Shown here: one piece after another, positions 1 to 6,799 of the stretch
Numbering within the stretch: the stretch's first letter is position 1
How the letters are laid out: every line of letters starts with the position of its first letter
Source of the DNA: Phycisphaerales bacterium UBA2421
GTDB taxonomy: Bacteria; Planctomycetota; Phycisphaerae; Tepidisphaerales; Tepidisphaeraceae
Direction: 5' to 3'
NCBI GenBank assembly: GCA_002343075.1
Contig: DDRH01000044.1
Location: 13,434 to 27,177, forward strand
Length of the DNA: 13,744 nt
Notes under the pieces: model-generated
What the model was told of the DNA's origin: nothing
Database searches by the model: none
What the model saw: only the letters and a program-made list of their open reading frames with translations
Program-made: the position numbers and the translations under genes

Positions 1-313
1 CCGTGTTATGCCCTGCCGACACGACTTTTGCCCCGAATTGCGCTTCAAATCGGGAATCTTATAAGAATTATAGAAAATGTTTTGACAGTTTGCCGCACAC
101 GGGATTATCCTGCCCCGATTCAAGTGCTTACGCACCGGTGTTGGCAGAAGCCGCTCTCAGTTGCTGCCAATCGATCCGGCGAGGAAGCCCGCTGATATAA
201 GACGGCTTGACGATGTACAGGCACCCGGCAGCCATGGTTCACGTTGACGCAGCTACCCAGCGTCACCTCAAAGTGCCGCCGACCGAAATCGTGTCCCCTG
301 ATGTGGAGTAGAT
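1..313. other. Non-coding leader region upstream of the prepilin gene
   Basis: I find no convincing gene here. The open frames that cross it are short, and those on both strands running into the prepilin gene have no recognisable domain. An AT-rich patch around 58-80 sits directly upstream of a promoter-like TTGACA at 82, and the rest would be a 5' untranslated region of almost 200 nt before the ribosome binding site at 305-308. The end of an upstream gene outside the window cannot be excluded for the first bases. Confidence 0.5.
82..111 (+). promoter_or_regulatory. Candidate sigma70-type promoter for the prepilin gene
   Basis: A perfect -35 box TTGACA lies at 82-87 and a -10-like TATCCT (4 of 6 to consensus) at 106-111, with an 18-nt spacer. 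The preceding 58-80 is AT-rich with A/T runs, resembling an UP element in this GC-rich context. Transcription would start near 118, leaving a long leader before the ATG at 314. The -35 is strong and the -10 mediocre, so this is a prediction from sequence only. Confidence 0.45.
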
Positions 314-1219
314 ATGAACCGTACCAAATCGGCTTTCACGCTCGTCGAACTGCTGGTGGTCATCGGCATTATCGGCGTCCTCATTGCGATTCTGCTTCCA
401 ACGCTTTCGACCGCCAACGCCCGAGCCAAGCGCACAGTCTGCCTGAGCAATCTTCGCGAACTCGGAATGGCCATGCGGCTGTACGCAACCCAAAACAAAG
501 ACCAGATTCCGATCGGGTACATGGACCAGCACAACTTCAGCTACTTCGCAAACTGGAACAACGCCAATGGCACCAAGATCTCAATGATGGGGTTGCTCGC
601 CGTGAACAAGCTAGTTCCGGCGCCGAAGACTTTTTATTGCCCCGTGTCGTTCAATGAAGATTACATGTTCGACACGAAGAGCAATCCGTGGCCTCCTTTT
701 GAGAACTGGCCCGATCACCCGAATTTTCAAAGCCCCGGCCGCGGGCACACGCGAGTCTCCTACAACATGAGACCCGTCGCTAACTGGCCGACCAATGTTC
801 GGCCGTGGGCTACCACGCCGGATAAGCCAGGATACTGGCTGCCATACCTCGGCACGAACTGGAGCGCGACGGCTACCACCAAGCTGGTCATAGGCATGCC
901 GCGACTCAGCAAACTGAAGAATAAAGCAATCATGTCCGACCTGATCATTGACCGATCCTTCCCCCTCGGAACCCATAAAACCGGTATAAACGTCTTATAC
1001 GCAAACGGCTCCGGGCAGTTTGTCAACCTCACTCGCCATCTTAAGCCCAACAGCCCGGATATTGTCTGGCGCGCCTGGTATGCCATTCCGCCCGCTGGAG
1101 GCGGGCTGACCCCATTTGACACAGGCTACAATGATCGTTTTCTGCGAGAGCCCGATTTCCACGGAAGCCCCGGGCAGCCTTCCGGCGTCTGGATCAAGCT
1201 TGACCAGGCGTCCCAGTAA
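314..1219 (+). CDS. Prepilin-type N-methylation protein (planctomycete H-X9-DG/DUF1559-like)
   Basis: This 301-aa protein carries a type IV/II prepilin leader: a short basic stretch (MNRTKSA), then FTLVELLVVIGIIGVLIAIL, with the signature Glu at mature position 5 (E12). Prepilin peptidase would cut between A7 and F8 and methylate F8. The -1 residue is Ala instead of the usual Gly. A hydrophobic helix spans about residues 8-31, followed by the usual amphipathic part with the CLSNLRELGMAMRLYA motif. The C-terminal part has H221, nine residues, then N231-G232, a variant of the H-X9-DG motif of the large planctomycete pseudopilin family. Length fits that family (about 300 aa). The start is well supported by GGAG at 305-308, five bases before the ATG. 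It is probably an inner-membrane pseudopilin of a secretion or pilus-like machine, but the rest of the machine is not in the window and its cargo is unknown. Confidence 0.9.
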   Translation: MNRTKSAFTLVELLVVIGIIGVLIAILLPTLSTANARAKRTVCLSNLRELGMAMRLYATQNKDQIPIGYMDQHNFSYFANWNNANGTKISMMGLLAVNKLVPAPKTFYCPVSFNEDYMFDTKSNPWPPFENWPDHPNFQSPGRGHTRVSYNMRPVANWPTNVRPWATTPDKPGYWLPYLGTNWSATATTKLVIGMPRLSKLKNKAIMSDLIIDRSFPLGTHKTGINVLYANGSGQFVNLTRHLKPNSPDIVWRAWYAIPPAGGGLTPFDTGYNDRFLREPDFHGSPGQPSGVWIKLDQASQ

Positions 1220-1479
1220 TCGTCATAGTCGCCTGGACCCGGCCAAATGGTGGATTTTGATTGCCTTTTTTCGGGAATTGAGGCATCTTGATAGCTGTCG
1301 GTTTTGTCCAAAGCTCGGGATGTATGCGTGGCTAGCTCGATGCTGAAACAATATCTGAATGAATTCTTGTTCGGGCACAATTGTCATTTGGCTCACTTGC
1401 GACTGCCAACGAAATGATCCGGCGCGGACGCCAGAGTAGATTAACTTTGTTTTGATCTTGTTCCTCTTTTTCGGGAGAA
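1220..1479. other. Intergenic spacer between prepilin and PEP-CTERM genes
   Basis: This spacer is AT-richer than its surroundings and has no supported gene. A 7-bp inverted repeat (CCAGGCG at 1204-1210, CGCCTGG at 1230-1236) brackets the prepilin stop codon. It has no adjoining T-tract, although a T6 run follows at about 1264-1270, so termination here is possible but unproven. I could not find a confident promoter for the downstream gene. Confidence 0.4.
1473..1477 (+). promoter_or_regulatory. Ribosome binding site deciding the start of the PEP-CTERM gene
   Basis: GGGAG at 1473-1477 lies only 2 nt before an ATG at 1480 but 8 nt before the in-frame ATG at 1486. The normal spacing of the second favours initiation at 1486, which removes Met-His from the longer reading. 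Confidence 0.6.
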
Positions 1480-1485
1480 ATGCAT

Positions 1486-3957
1486 ATGTGTGATCGTCGT
1501 GTAATCGCTGCGGCGCGCAGCGCTGCGGTTGTGATGGGTCTGGGTTTTGCCGCGTCGGCATTCGGGGCGGGGTATGCCTCGGGCGTTGCTGAATCCAGCG
1601 GCATTGTCAACTTCATTCTTAATCAGAACAACTCCAACGTGACCATTGTTCGCGATGGCACACCGGAGTCGCTGGGCGCGCTCAATCTCGGGCCGCAATC
1701 GTTCTCGCGCAATGGTGCTGCCAACTACTCGATCGTCGTCAGCGCCGGCCCGGCGGATGGGTATCTGTCCATCGTCGGAGCGACTGCGGGCAGCACGATC
1801 GTTCGCGACGGCACCCTGCAAGGCGGCACGCTGCAAGTCAGCGACGACAACAACAGTCGAAACGGGTTCAACTCGCCGCGCGCCGTGACGGTCAACACCA
1901 ATCCGGCCAACGGCAGCCTCTTTGGCCGCGTTTATGTGGCCAACTCCAACCCCGGCACGACCGGCGGGTTCCCCATCGCTCAGCGCACCGCTGGCGACGG
2001 AATTTACGTCAACGATGCCGCCGGCGGCGACCCGCTCGCGCAGGGCGACGTCGAACTCACCGCAGGCATCAACTTCACCGCTGGTGGGGCGAGCAGCCCC
2101 TGGCGCCTGGCGCTCGATGCGGATGGCTTCGTCTACATCGGCGACTGGTCTGACGCCGCCGGCACGGTGCACCGCACCGACCCGAATGTCACCACGGGTG
2201 GCAATCTATTCGTCGGCGTGGGCGCTTCTGGCCCAACCATCCCATCAAACACGCTCAACCACGGCAGCGTGACCGGCATTTTCGTCAGCGGCAGCGCCGC
2301 AGCCGGCAACCTCACCGTCTACACCGCCGACGAAGATCTCAGCCCCACCGGCACTGCGGACCAACTTAACAGCATCTGGCGCTACAATCTGGGCAGCACC
2401 ACTGCTGATTTCGACGGCATTCCTGATCTGCTCGGCAACAATGTCCTGATCGACACGCTCGCAACAGGCGGGATCATCGTCGATATGACCCGCAACAAGG
2501 CCGACGGCAAATTCTACATCTCGCAAAGCCGTGCCAACGGCACCGAAGTCGGCGTTGCGGTCTTTGCTAATGACGGCACCACCCTGCTTTACGATTCACT
2601 GCAAGACAGCATCGCACTCGGCCTCGACGGCAACCCGGCACTTGACGGTGTGCAGGATGTGCTCCGCACCACTCAGGCAATCGAAGTCTCGCCTGATGGC
2701 AAGTATCTCGCAGTGCAGCGGAACAACAGCGACGCGATGATCGTCCCGCTGATCGACGGCCTGCCCGATTTGGTCAACGCAATCCTGCTTGACGCGTTTG
2801 ACAACGTGAACTCGGGCCGCAGCATCTCATTCGATGCCGCTAACAATGTTTACATCCTGACTTCGGGCAACCAGGGCATGCGTGTTTTCAGCCCCGGCGG
2901 GCCGACCGAAACAACCTACAACTCCGATGGCACCTTCCGCTCGCGCATCGGGCCAGACTTTAACGGCACCGGCAACTACTCCGACAGCAGCAAGTGGCTG
3001 CAGGGTGTGGTACCCAGTGCGCCCGACGCATATGCCACCGTTGGCAATGTGACCGGTGGCACGCAGACGCTGACCGTAGACAGCCCCGTGCAGCTTGGCC
3101 GGCTTACCCTTGCAGGTGGCAACTACACGGTCTCGGGCTCATCGATTCAGATGGGTGCGGGCCTCTATGAGCCGCGTATCGTGGCGGAAGCTGGCAATCA
3201 CACCGTCAGTGCCCCGCTCGACGTGCAGAAGAACGTCGGCTACGCCGCCAACACCGGCGCAAGCCTGACTGTGACCAACCCGACATACGCCAACCCGCAG
3301 TTGACCATCACCAAGTTCGGCGGTGGCACGGTGACTCACCCCGGCATCAGCCAGGAAACCGTGCGCATTCGCGCTGGAACACTCAAGCTCGCCACCGGCT
3401 CAACAACGAGCAAGGTGACCAGCCTGAGCATCGCCGCAGGCTCTACCCTCGATTTGGGCAATAACGCCTTCATCGTCGATTATGTCGCCGGTGATTCCCC
3501 TCTGGCCACGATTCAGGCCCAGATCGTCTCCGGCCGTAACGGCGGCAACTGGGCCGGGGCCGGCATCACCAGCAGTGCTGCTGCGGCGGCACCGGGACTG
3601 TTTGGTGTGGGTTTTGCCGAAGCATCGGATTTGGGCCTCACCAATTTCGCCGGCGTCCCGGTGGATGGCGACGCGGTTGTGTTCCGGTACACCCGGCTGG
3701 GCGATGCCGACCTTAGCGGAACCGTCAGCCTCGACGACTTCACGGCACTGGCATCCAACTTCGGCGGCACCGGCAGTTGGATCCAGGGCGACTTTAACTT
3801 CGATGGCAACATCAACCTCGACGACTTCACCCCGCTCGCGGCCAACTTCGGCCTGAGCGCCGGCGACGCCCCGCGCGGCGGTGCCGTTCCGGAACCGGGC
3901 GCAATCAGCCTCATCGCCGCCGCTGGCATGGGCCTTCTGCGTCGTCGCCGGGCGTAA
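1486..3957 (+). CDS. Large exported PEP-CTERM protein with propeller-like, beta-strand and dockerin-like regions
   Basis: This protein of about 823 aa begins with an Arg-containing n-region and a hydrophobic core (RSAAVVMGLGFAASAFGA), a signal peptide probably cut near residues 25-28. From about residue 125 to 470 there are repeated strand motifs of the NHL/SMP-30 propeller kind, for example DADGFVYIGDWSD, SPDGKYLAVQR and DAANNVYILTSG. Residues about 492-690 start with GTGNYSDSSKW and continue as glycine/threonine-rich beta repeats like those of PEP-CTERM autotransporter-associated strand proteins. Residues 738-800 hold two EF-hand-like dockerin loops (GDADLSGTVSLDDF and GDFNFDGNINLDDF), each followed by LAxNFG. 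The end is VPEP, a hydrophobic stretch and RRRR, the exosortase sorting signal. It should be exported and then sorted to the surface or released. Substrate or ligand is unknown. It is likely transcribed alone: a strong terminator follows. Confidence 0.9.
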   Translation: MCDRRVIAAARSAAVVMGLGFAASAFGAGYASGVAESSGIVNFILNQNNSNVTIVRDGTPESLGALNLGPQSFSRNGAANYSIVVSAGPADGYLSIVGATAGSTIVRDGTLQGGTLQVSDDNNSRNGFNSPRAVTVNTNPANGSLFGRVYVANSNPGTTGGFPIAQRTAGDGIYVNDAAGGDPLAQGDVELTAGINFTAGGASSPWRLALDADGFVYIGDWSDAAGTVHRTDPNVTTGGNLFVGVGASGPTIPSNTLNHGSVTGIFVSGSAAAGNLTVYTADEDLSPTGTADQLNSIWRYNLGSTTADFDGIPDLLGNNVLIDTLATGGIIVDMTRNKADGKFYISQSRANGTEVGVAVFANDGTTLLYDSLQDSIALGLDGNPALDGVQDVLRTTQAIEVSPDGKYLAVQRNNSDAMIVPLIDGLPDLVNAILLDAFDNVNSGRSISFDAANNVYILTSGNQGMRVFSPGGPTETTYNSDGTFRSRIGPDFNGTGNYSDSSKWLQGVVPSAPDAYATVGNVTGGTQTLTVDSPVQLGRLTLAGGNYTVSGSSIQMGAGLYEPRIVAEAGNHTVSAPLDVQKNVGYAANTGASLTVTNPTYANPQLTITKFGGGTVTHPGISQETVRIRAGTLKLATGSTTSKVTSLSIAAGSTLDLGNNAFIVDYVAGDSPLATIQAQIVSGRNGGNWAGAGITSSAAAAAPGLFGVGFAEASDLGLTNFAGVPVDGDAVVFRYTRLGDADLSGTVSLDDFTALASNFGGTGSWIQGDFNFDGNINLDDFTPLAANFGLSAGDAPRGGAVPEPGAISLIAAAGMGLLRRRRA

Positions 3958-3978
3958 CGCGCCTCGCGTAATCTGCGT

Positions 3979-3997
3979 CATGCACATCCGGTGCATG
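3979..3997 (+). repeat. First hairpin in the 3' region of the PEP-CTERM gene
   Basis: CATGCAC (3979-3985) and GTGCATG (3991-3997) are perfectly complementary around a 5-nt loop. The stem extends by a T-G wobble and a G-C pair at the outside (3977-3999). No T-tract follows, so it is not a terminator on its own; it may protect the 3' end or be part of the termination region. Confidence 0.6.
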
Positions 3998-4002
3998 GCT
4001 TG

Positions 4003-4020
4003 CGTGCCGTGAAGGGCACG
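4003..4020 (+). repeat. Second hairpin in the 3' region of the PEP-CTERM gene
   Basis: CGTGCC (4003-4008) pairs with GGCACG (4015-4020) around a 6-nt loop. It sits 5 nt after the first hairpin and 20 nt before the strong terminator, giving three consecutive stems in about 100 nt. Confidence 0.5.
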
Positions 4021-4040
4021 TTCTGATATCGTTTGAAATC

Positions 4041-4084
4041 GACGCGAGGATCGAACAACATTCGATCCTCGCGTCTTTGTTTGA
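4041..4084 (+). terminator. Strong intrinsic terminator of the PEP-CTERM gene
   Basis: A perfect 15-bp stem is formed by 4041-4055 and 4061-4075 (GACGCGAGGATCGAA and its exact reverse complement) with a CAACA loop. The T-rich TTTGTTT follows at 4076-4082. This is the clearest Rho-independent terminator in the window and separates the PEP-CTERM gene from galE. Confidence 0.9.
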
Positions 4085-4125
4085 TTGCGAGGGGTTTGGT
4101 TGCGAAGGGTTTGATTGTGAAGGTG
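4081..4125 (+). repeat. Three tandem copies of a degenerate 15-bp repeat upstream of galE
   Basis: The copies are TTGATTGCGAGGGGT (4081-4095), TTGGTTGCGAAGGGT (4096-4110) and TTGATTGTGAAGGTG (4111-4125). Neighbouring copies differ at two to four positions. The array begins inside the T-rich tail of the preceding terminator and is not in a gene on either strand. Its function is unknown. Confidence 0.8.
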
Positions 4126-4147
4126 GAGGAGTAGAGATGAAGAGAAC

Positions 4148-4240
4148 AAGAGACGGAGAGAACGAGTAACGAAGCGGCTGAGTGTTGCGCAGGCCGCGCC
4201 AATTCCCCATTCGCTTCGTCTCTACGTCTCTCCGTCTCTT
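4148..4240. repeat. Long imperfect inverted repeat (purine/pyrimidine-biased) upstream of galE
   Basis: The arms are 4148-4176 and 4212-4240. The outer 14 bases (AAGAGACGGAGAGA, 4148-4161) and the inner 8 bases (ACGAAGCG, 4169-4176) are exactly complementary to 4227-4240 and 4212-4219. The 7 bases between them match poorly. A 35-nt loop separates the arms. The left flank (4121-4170) is almost all purine and the right flank (4215-4260) almost all pyrimidine. It ends about 30 nt before the galE Shine-Dalgarno sequence, so a galE transcript starting upstream would contain this fold. Confidence 0.75.
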
Positions 4241-4269
4241 AGTCTCCCCCTCTCTCCATCCCCGATATT

Positions 4270-4273
4270 GGAG
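4270..4273 (+). promoter_or_regulatory. Ribosome binding site deciding the galE start
   Basis: GGAG at 4270-4273 is 6 nt before the ATG at 4280. It overlaps the TTG at 4268 that would otherwise give a four-residue longer protein. The position therefore fixes the start at 4280, where the protein reads MNVLVAGGAGYIGSH, as in other epimerases. Confidence 0.8.
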
Positions 4274-4279
4274 CATTTA

Positions 4280-5287
4280 ATGAACGTCTTAGTCGCCGGC
4301 GGGGCAGGTTACATCGGATCGCACACGGTCAAGCGCCTGCGGGCAGCCGGGCACGCCCCTGTGATTTACGACAATCTCTCCCGCGGGCATCGCGCGGTGA
4401 TCGATATCCTCGGCGTGCCGGCGATCATGGCCGATCTAAACGACCGCCCTGCCCTCACCGAGGCCCTGCGCGCTCACAAAATCGACACCGTGATGCACTT
4501 TGCCGCCTATGCCTACGTCGGCGAGAGCGTTGACGCGCCCCTCATGTATTACCAGAACAACGTCGCCACCACGATCAGCGTGCTGCAGGCAATGGCCGAC
4601 GCGAACGTCGATCGGTTTGTCTTCAGCAGCACCTGCGCCACCTACGGCAACCCCGATGCCGTGCCTGTCACCGAAAGCGAAAAGCAATTGCCCACATCGC
4701 CCTACGGCCGCAGCAAGCTGATGGTGGAACACATTCTCAAAGACCATGCCGCGGCGCGAAAATCGTTTTCGTTTGCGGCGCTGCGCTACTTTAATGCCAG
4801 CGGATGTGCGATGGATGGAACCATCGGCGAAGATCATGACCCCGAGACGCACCTCATTCCGGTCATCCTGCAATCGATCCTGGGCGTGAAGCCGGAGATC
4901 ACCGTCTTCGGCACCGACTACCCCACCCCCGACGGCACCAACGTCCGCGACTATATTCATGTGGATGATCTCGCCGACGCCCACATCGCCGCGATGACCC
5001 GGCTGCAGCCCGGCGAACCGATCTTCTGCAACCTCGGCACGGGCAACGGCTTCAGCGTGAAAGAAGTGATCGCCGCCGCCGAGCAGGTGACGGGGAAGAA
5101 GGTACCCGTGAAGTTTGGTCCCCGCCGGGCGGGCGACGCCATCGCGCTCTATGCCGATGCATCGCGCGCCAAGGCGGTGCTCGGCTGGCAGGCAAAGCAT
5201 ACCGACCCTCAGTCGATTATCGGGTCGGCCTGGAAATGGTTCGAGAAAAACCCGCGCGGATACGCCGGAAAAGGGGCGGGCTACTAG
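4280..5287 (+). CDS. galE: UDP-glucose 4-epimerase
   Basis: This 335-aa cytosolic short-chain dehydrogenase-type enzyme interconverts UDP-glucose and UDP-galactose with bound NAD. The N-terminal Rossmann motif is GGAGYIGSH (residues 7-15). The catalytic region shows VFSSTCATYGNP, with the active-site Ser/Thr, followed by SPYGRSK, the Tyr-xxx-Lys pair. Further family hallmarks are RYFNASG, then GTDYPTPDGTNVRDYIHVDD, and NLGTGNGFSVKEV towards the C-terminus. The length matches bacterial GalE (about 335-340). It stands alone between a terminator and the convergent repeat-protein gene, without leloir or glycan genes next to it. UDP-galactose for surface polysaccharide or glycoprotein is the likely use. 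Related epimerases can act on UDP-GlcNAc or UDP-arabinose, which sequence alone does not settle. Confidence 0.95.
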   Translation: MNVLVAGGAGYIGSHTVKRLRAAGHAPVIYDNLSRGHRAVIDILGVPAIMADLNDRPALTEALRAHKIDTVMHFAAYAYVGESVDAPLMYYQNNVATTISVLQAMADANVDRFVFSSTCATYGNPDAVPVTESEKQLPTSPYGRSKLMVEHILKDHAAARKSFSFAALRYFNASGCAMDGTIGEDHDPETHLIPVILQSILGVKPEITVFGTDYPTPDGTNVRDYIHVDDLADAHIAAMTRLQPGEPIFCNLGTGNGFSVKEVIAAAEQVTGKKVPVKFGPRRAGDAIALYADASRAKAVLGWQAKHTDPQSIIGSAWKWFEKNPRGYAGKGAGY

Positions 5288-5288
5288 A

Positions 5289-5347
5289 GATCAGGCAACT
5301 TGCGATCGGGCAACCTGCGGTCGTGCAGTTTGAGGTCGGGTAAATGC
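5289..5347 (+). repeat. Four tandem copies of a second 15-bp repeat just after galE
   Basis: The copies are GATCAGGCAACTTGC (5289-5303), GATCGGGCAACCTGC (5304-5318), GGTCGTGCAGTTTGA (5319-5333) and a 14-nt GGTCGGGTAAATGC (5334-5347), after which GATCG starts a truncated fifth. The array starts one base after the galE stop codon and lies between the 3' ends of galE and the convergent gene. The first two copies differ at only two positions; later ones are more diverged. No terminator-like hairpin is apparent between the two genes. Confidence 0.8.
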
Positions 5348-5374
5348 GATCGCCTCGGCGCGGCCGCCTGCTGA

Positions 5375-5986
5375 TTACCTGCTCCTTGCCTTGCTCTTGC
5401 CCGGGCCTTTTCCGCGTTTGCGAACGTCGGCGGGGTTGATCTTGGCGGCACGCAGGGCGCGGTCGAAGGAGCCGAAGTATCGAAACGCCGCAGCGTGCAA
5501 CGACGGCTCTTCGACCTGCAAACTGCCGCTGCTGACCGATTCGCCCGCCTGGAAGCGTTCGCGCAGCTCAAACGCGATCGTGGCTCGATCCCATTGCCGG
5601 TAGAGACTCACCTCGTCGGCGTGCAGCCCCGCGGCGTGAAGGGCGCGATCCCACCCGCCGAAGAGCCTGCGCTGCAATGATGCAAACGCCGCCTTGGCCA
5701 GCTCGTCCTTGCGCTTAATCACCGCAGACCAGTTCAGGTCCTGTTCGCTGCGGCGGGCCTGCTTGATTTGTTGAATAATGCGCGGCTTGGTCCACCGGGG
5801 CCGGCGCAGAAACTCGGCATAATCGATTCCCGCACGCTCGACCGCGGTGCGATAGGACCCAAAATGGTACGCCGCTGCCGACACAACCGACTGGTCTTTC
5901 TTTGTCAGCGCATTATACGAGAGATCCGCACCGGCCTTGTACAACTTTCGCAGCCGGGCGAGGATGGTTGTCTTGTCCCATTTCAT
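5375..5986 (-). CDS. Three-repeat protein resembling the homing endonuclease-associated (HNH) repeat family
   Basis: This basic 203-aa protein is built almost wholly of three degenerate modules, each opening with a Trp in W-[DT]-[KR] (W3, W65, W132). Each module closes with a signature: HFGSYRTAVERAGID at 41-55, LFGGWDRALHAAGL at 108-121, YFGSFDRALRAAKI at 170-183. Between these marks each has two helix-like stretches, the first of the I-x-x-x-[LIF]-[RK] kind. This FGSW-x-x-A-L-x-x-AG pattern is what I know from the helical repeat found beside HNH nuclease domains in homing endonucleases, where it is thought to bind DNA. Here no nuclease domain is present. The tail (RKRGKGPGKSKARSR) is strongly basic. 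The ATG at 5984-5986 gives the first repeat intact; a longer frame would overlap truB on the other strand and looks unrelated. The family assignment is from pattern memory, and a nucleic acid-binding role is inference. Confidence 0.75.
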   Translation of the reverse strand: MKWDKTTILARLRKLYKAGADLSYNALTKKDQSVVSAAAYHFGSYRTAVERAGIDYAEFLRRPRWTKPRIIQQIKQARRSEQDLNWSAVIKRKDELAKAAFASLQRRLFGGWDRALHAAGLHADEVSLYRQWDRATIAFELRERFQAGESVSSGSLQVEEPSLHAAAFRYFGSFDRALRAAKINPADVRKRGKGPGKSKARSR

Positions 5987-6000
5987 AGACTCACTATTGT
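5973..6000 (+). promoter_or_regulatory. Weak candidate promoter for truB
   Basis: TTGTCC (5973-5978) and TATTGT (5995-6000) are each 4 of 6 to consensus with a 16-nt spacer. The pair overlaps the start of the divergent gene. It is the best pair I could find for truB and may be chance. Confidence 0.22.
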
Positions 6001-6035
6001 GATTGCGATAAACAGGAATGCAACAAGAATCTGCG

Positions 6036-6776
6036 ATGAACGAGCCTGCAACACAACTCAGCGGCCTGCTTGCCATCGATAAGCCCGCCGGAATCACGTC
6101 GGCACGCGCGGTGGAGCGGGTCAAGCGCCTGTTGCCGCGCGGCACCAAGGTAGGCCACGCCGGCACGCTCGACTCATTCGCAACCGGACTGCTTGTGCTG
6201 CTCATCGGCAAGGCGACCAGGCAATGCGAAGCGGTCATGGGCCAGCGGAAGACCTACGAAGCCACGATCAAGCTGGGCGCGATCACAGAGACCGACGATC
6301 CAGAGTCGGCCGAACAGCCGTTCGTCCCCCGCGAAACGCCCGCTACGCAGCACGCCGTGCCCGCGCGCCGCGCGGACGATCTCAGTTTCGATGAGGTCGA
6401 CCGCGGGCTGCAGACTTTTGTCGGCGAGATCATGCAGCGGCCGCCGGCGTATAGCGCGCTAAAAGTGCAGGGTGTGCGGGCCGCCGACCGGGTTCGCGCC
6501 GGTGAGTCGATCGCACTCGCCCCGCGGCCGGTGACAGTCTACGCGGCGCGGCTGGTGGCCTGGGATGCCCCTCTCGCGCGCGTTGTAATTGATTGTGGCC
6601 GAGGCACCTACATCCGAGCCATCGCCCGCGACTTAGGCGAACTGCTCGGCGTGGGGGGATTTCTGACGGAGCTGCGCCGCACCCGCACCGGATCGATGGA
6701 GGTGTCAGCGGCGCTCAGGCTTGATGCGTTATCGCGGGACAATCTGATCGTCAGCTTGCAGCCCGCCACAGCCTGA
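6036..6776 (+). CDS. truB: tRNA pseudouridine(55) synthase TruB
   Basis: TruB converts U55 of the T-psi-C arm of tRNA to pseudouridine. The N-terminus reads GLLAIDKPAGITS, the typical opening. GHAGTLDSFATGLL carries the catalytic Asp of the family (the D in GTLD). RPPAYSALKVQGVRAADRVRAG and GRGTYIRAIARDLGELLG are the other conserved blocks, followed by LTELRRTRTG. At 246 aa it is a compact form without a long C-terminal PUA domain. Two starts are possible: the ATG at 6018 has AGGA touching it with no spacing, so I prefer 6036, although its upstream AAGAA is a poor ribosome site. Neighbours often linked to truB (rbfA, infB, ribF) are absent here. It is divergent from the repeat protein and convergent with the SGNH hydrolase. 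Confidence 0.93.
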   Translation: MNEPATQLSGLLAIDKPAGITSARAVERVKRLLPRGTKVGHAGTLDSFATGLLVLLIGKATRQCEAVMGQRKTYEATIKLGAITETDDPESAEQPFVPRETPATQHAVPARRADDLSFDEVDRGLQTFVGEIMQRPPAYSALKVQGVRAADRVRAGESIALAPRPVTVYAARLVAWDAPLARVVIDCGRGTYIRAIARDLGELLGVGGFLTELRRTRTGSMEVSAALRLDALSRDNLIVSLQPATA

Positions 6777-6799
6777 TCCCGCCGCGAGGATGAAACACA

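Noticed and set aside
1441..2172. A 243-codon minus-strand open frame opposite the 5' part of the PEP-CTERM gene
   Set aside because: It is antisense to a well-supported exported protein in GC-rich sequence, has no domain-like pattern, and arises from codon bias on the coding strand.
3400..4149. A 249-codon minus-strand open frame over the end of the PEP-CTERM gene
   Set aside because: It crosses the dockerin and sorting-signal codons and the terminator, is low-complexity, and has no recognisable domain.
4148..4240. Insertion sequence suggested by the inverted repeat
   Set aside because: There is no transposase frame between or near the arms and no target-site duplication that I could see.
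4436..5200. A 254-codon minus-strand open frame opposite galE
   Set aside because: It is antisense to an unmistakable GalE sequence and has no family features.
4081..5347. CRISPR array around galE
   Set aside because: The 15-bp repeats are directly adjacent without spacers, and no cas genes are present.
5347..5354. GCGATCGC octamer resembling the cyanobacterial HIP1 repeat
   Set aside because: I noticed a single copy only, as expected by chance in GC-rich DNA.
5987..6238. N-terminal extension of the three-repeat protein by 84 residues
   Set aside because: The extension overlaps the truB coding region on the other strand and shows no repeat or domain; the internal ATG at 5984-5986 starts exactly at the first repeat.
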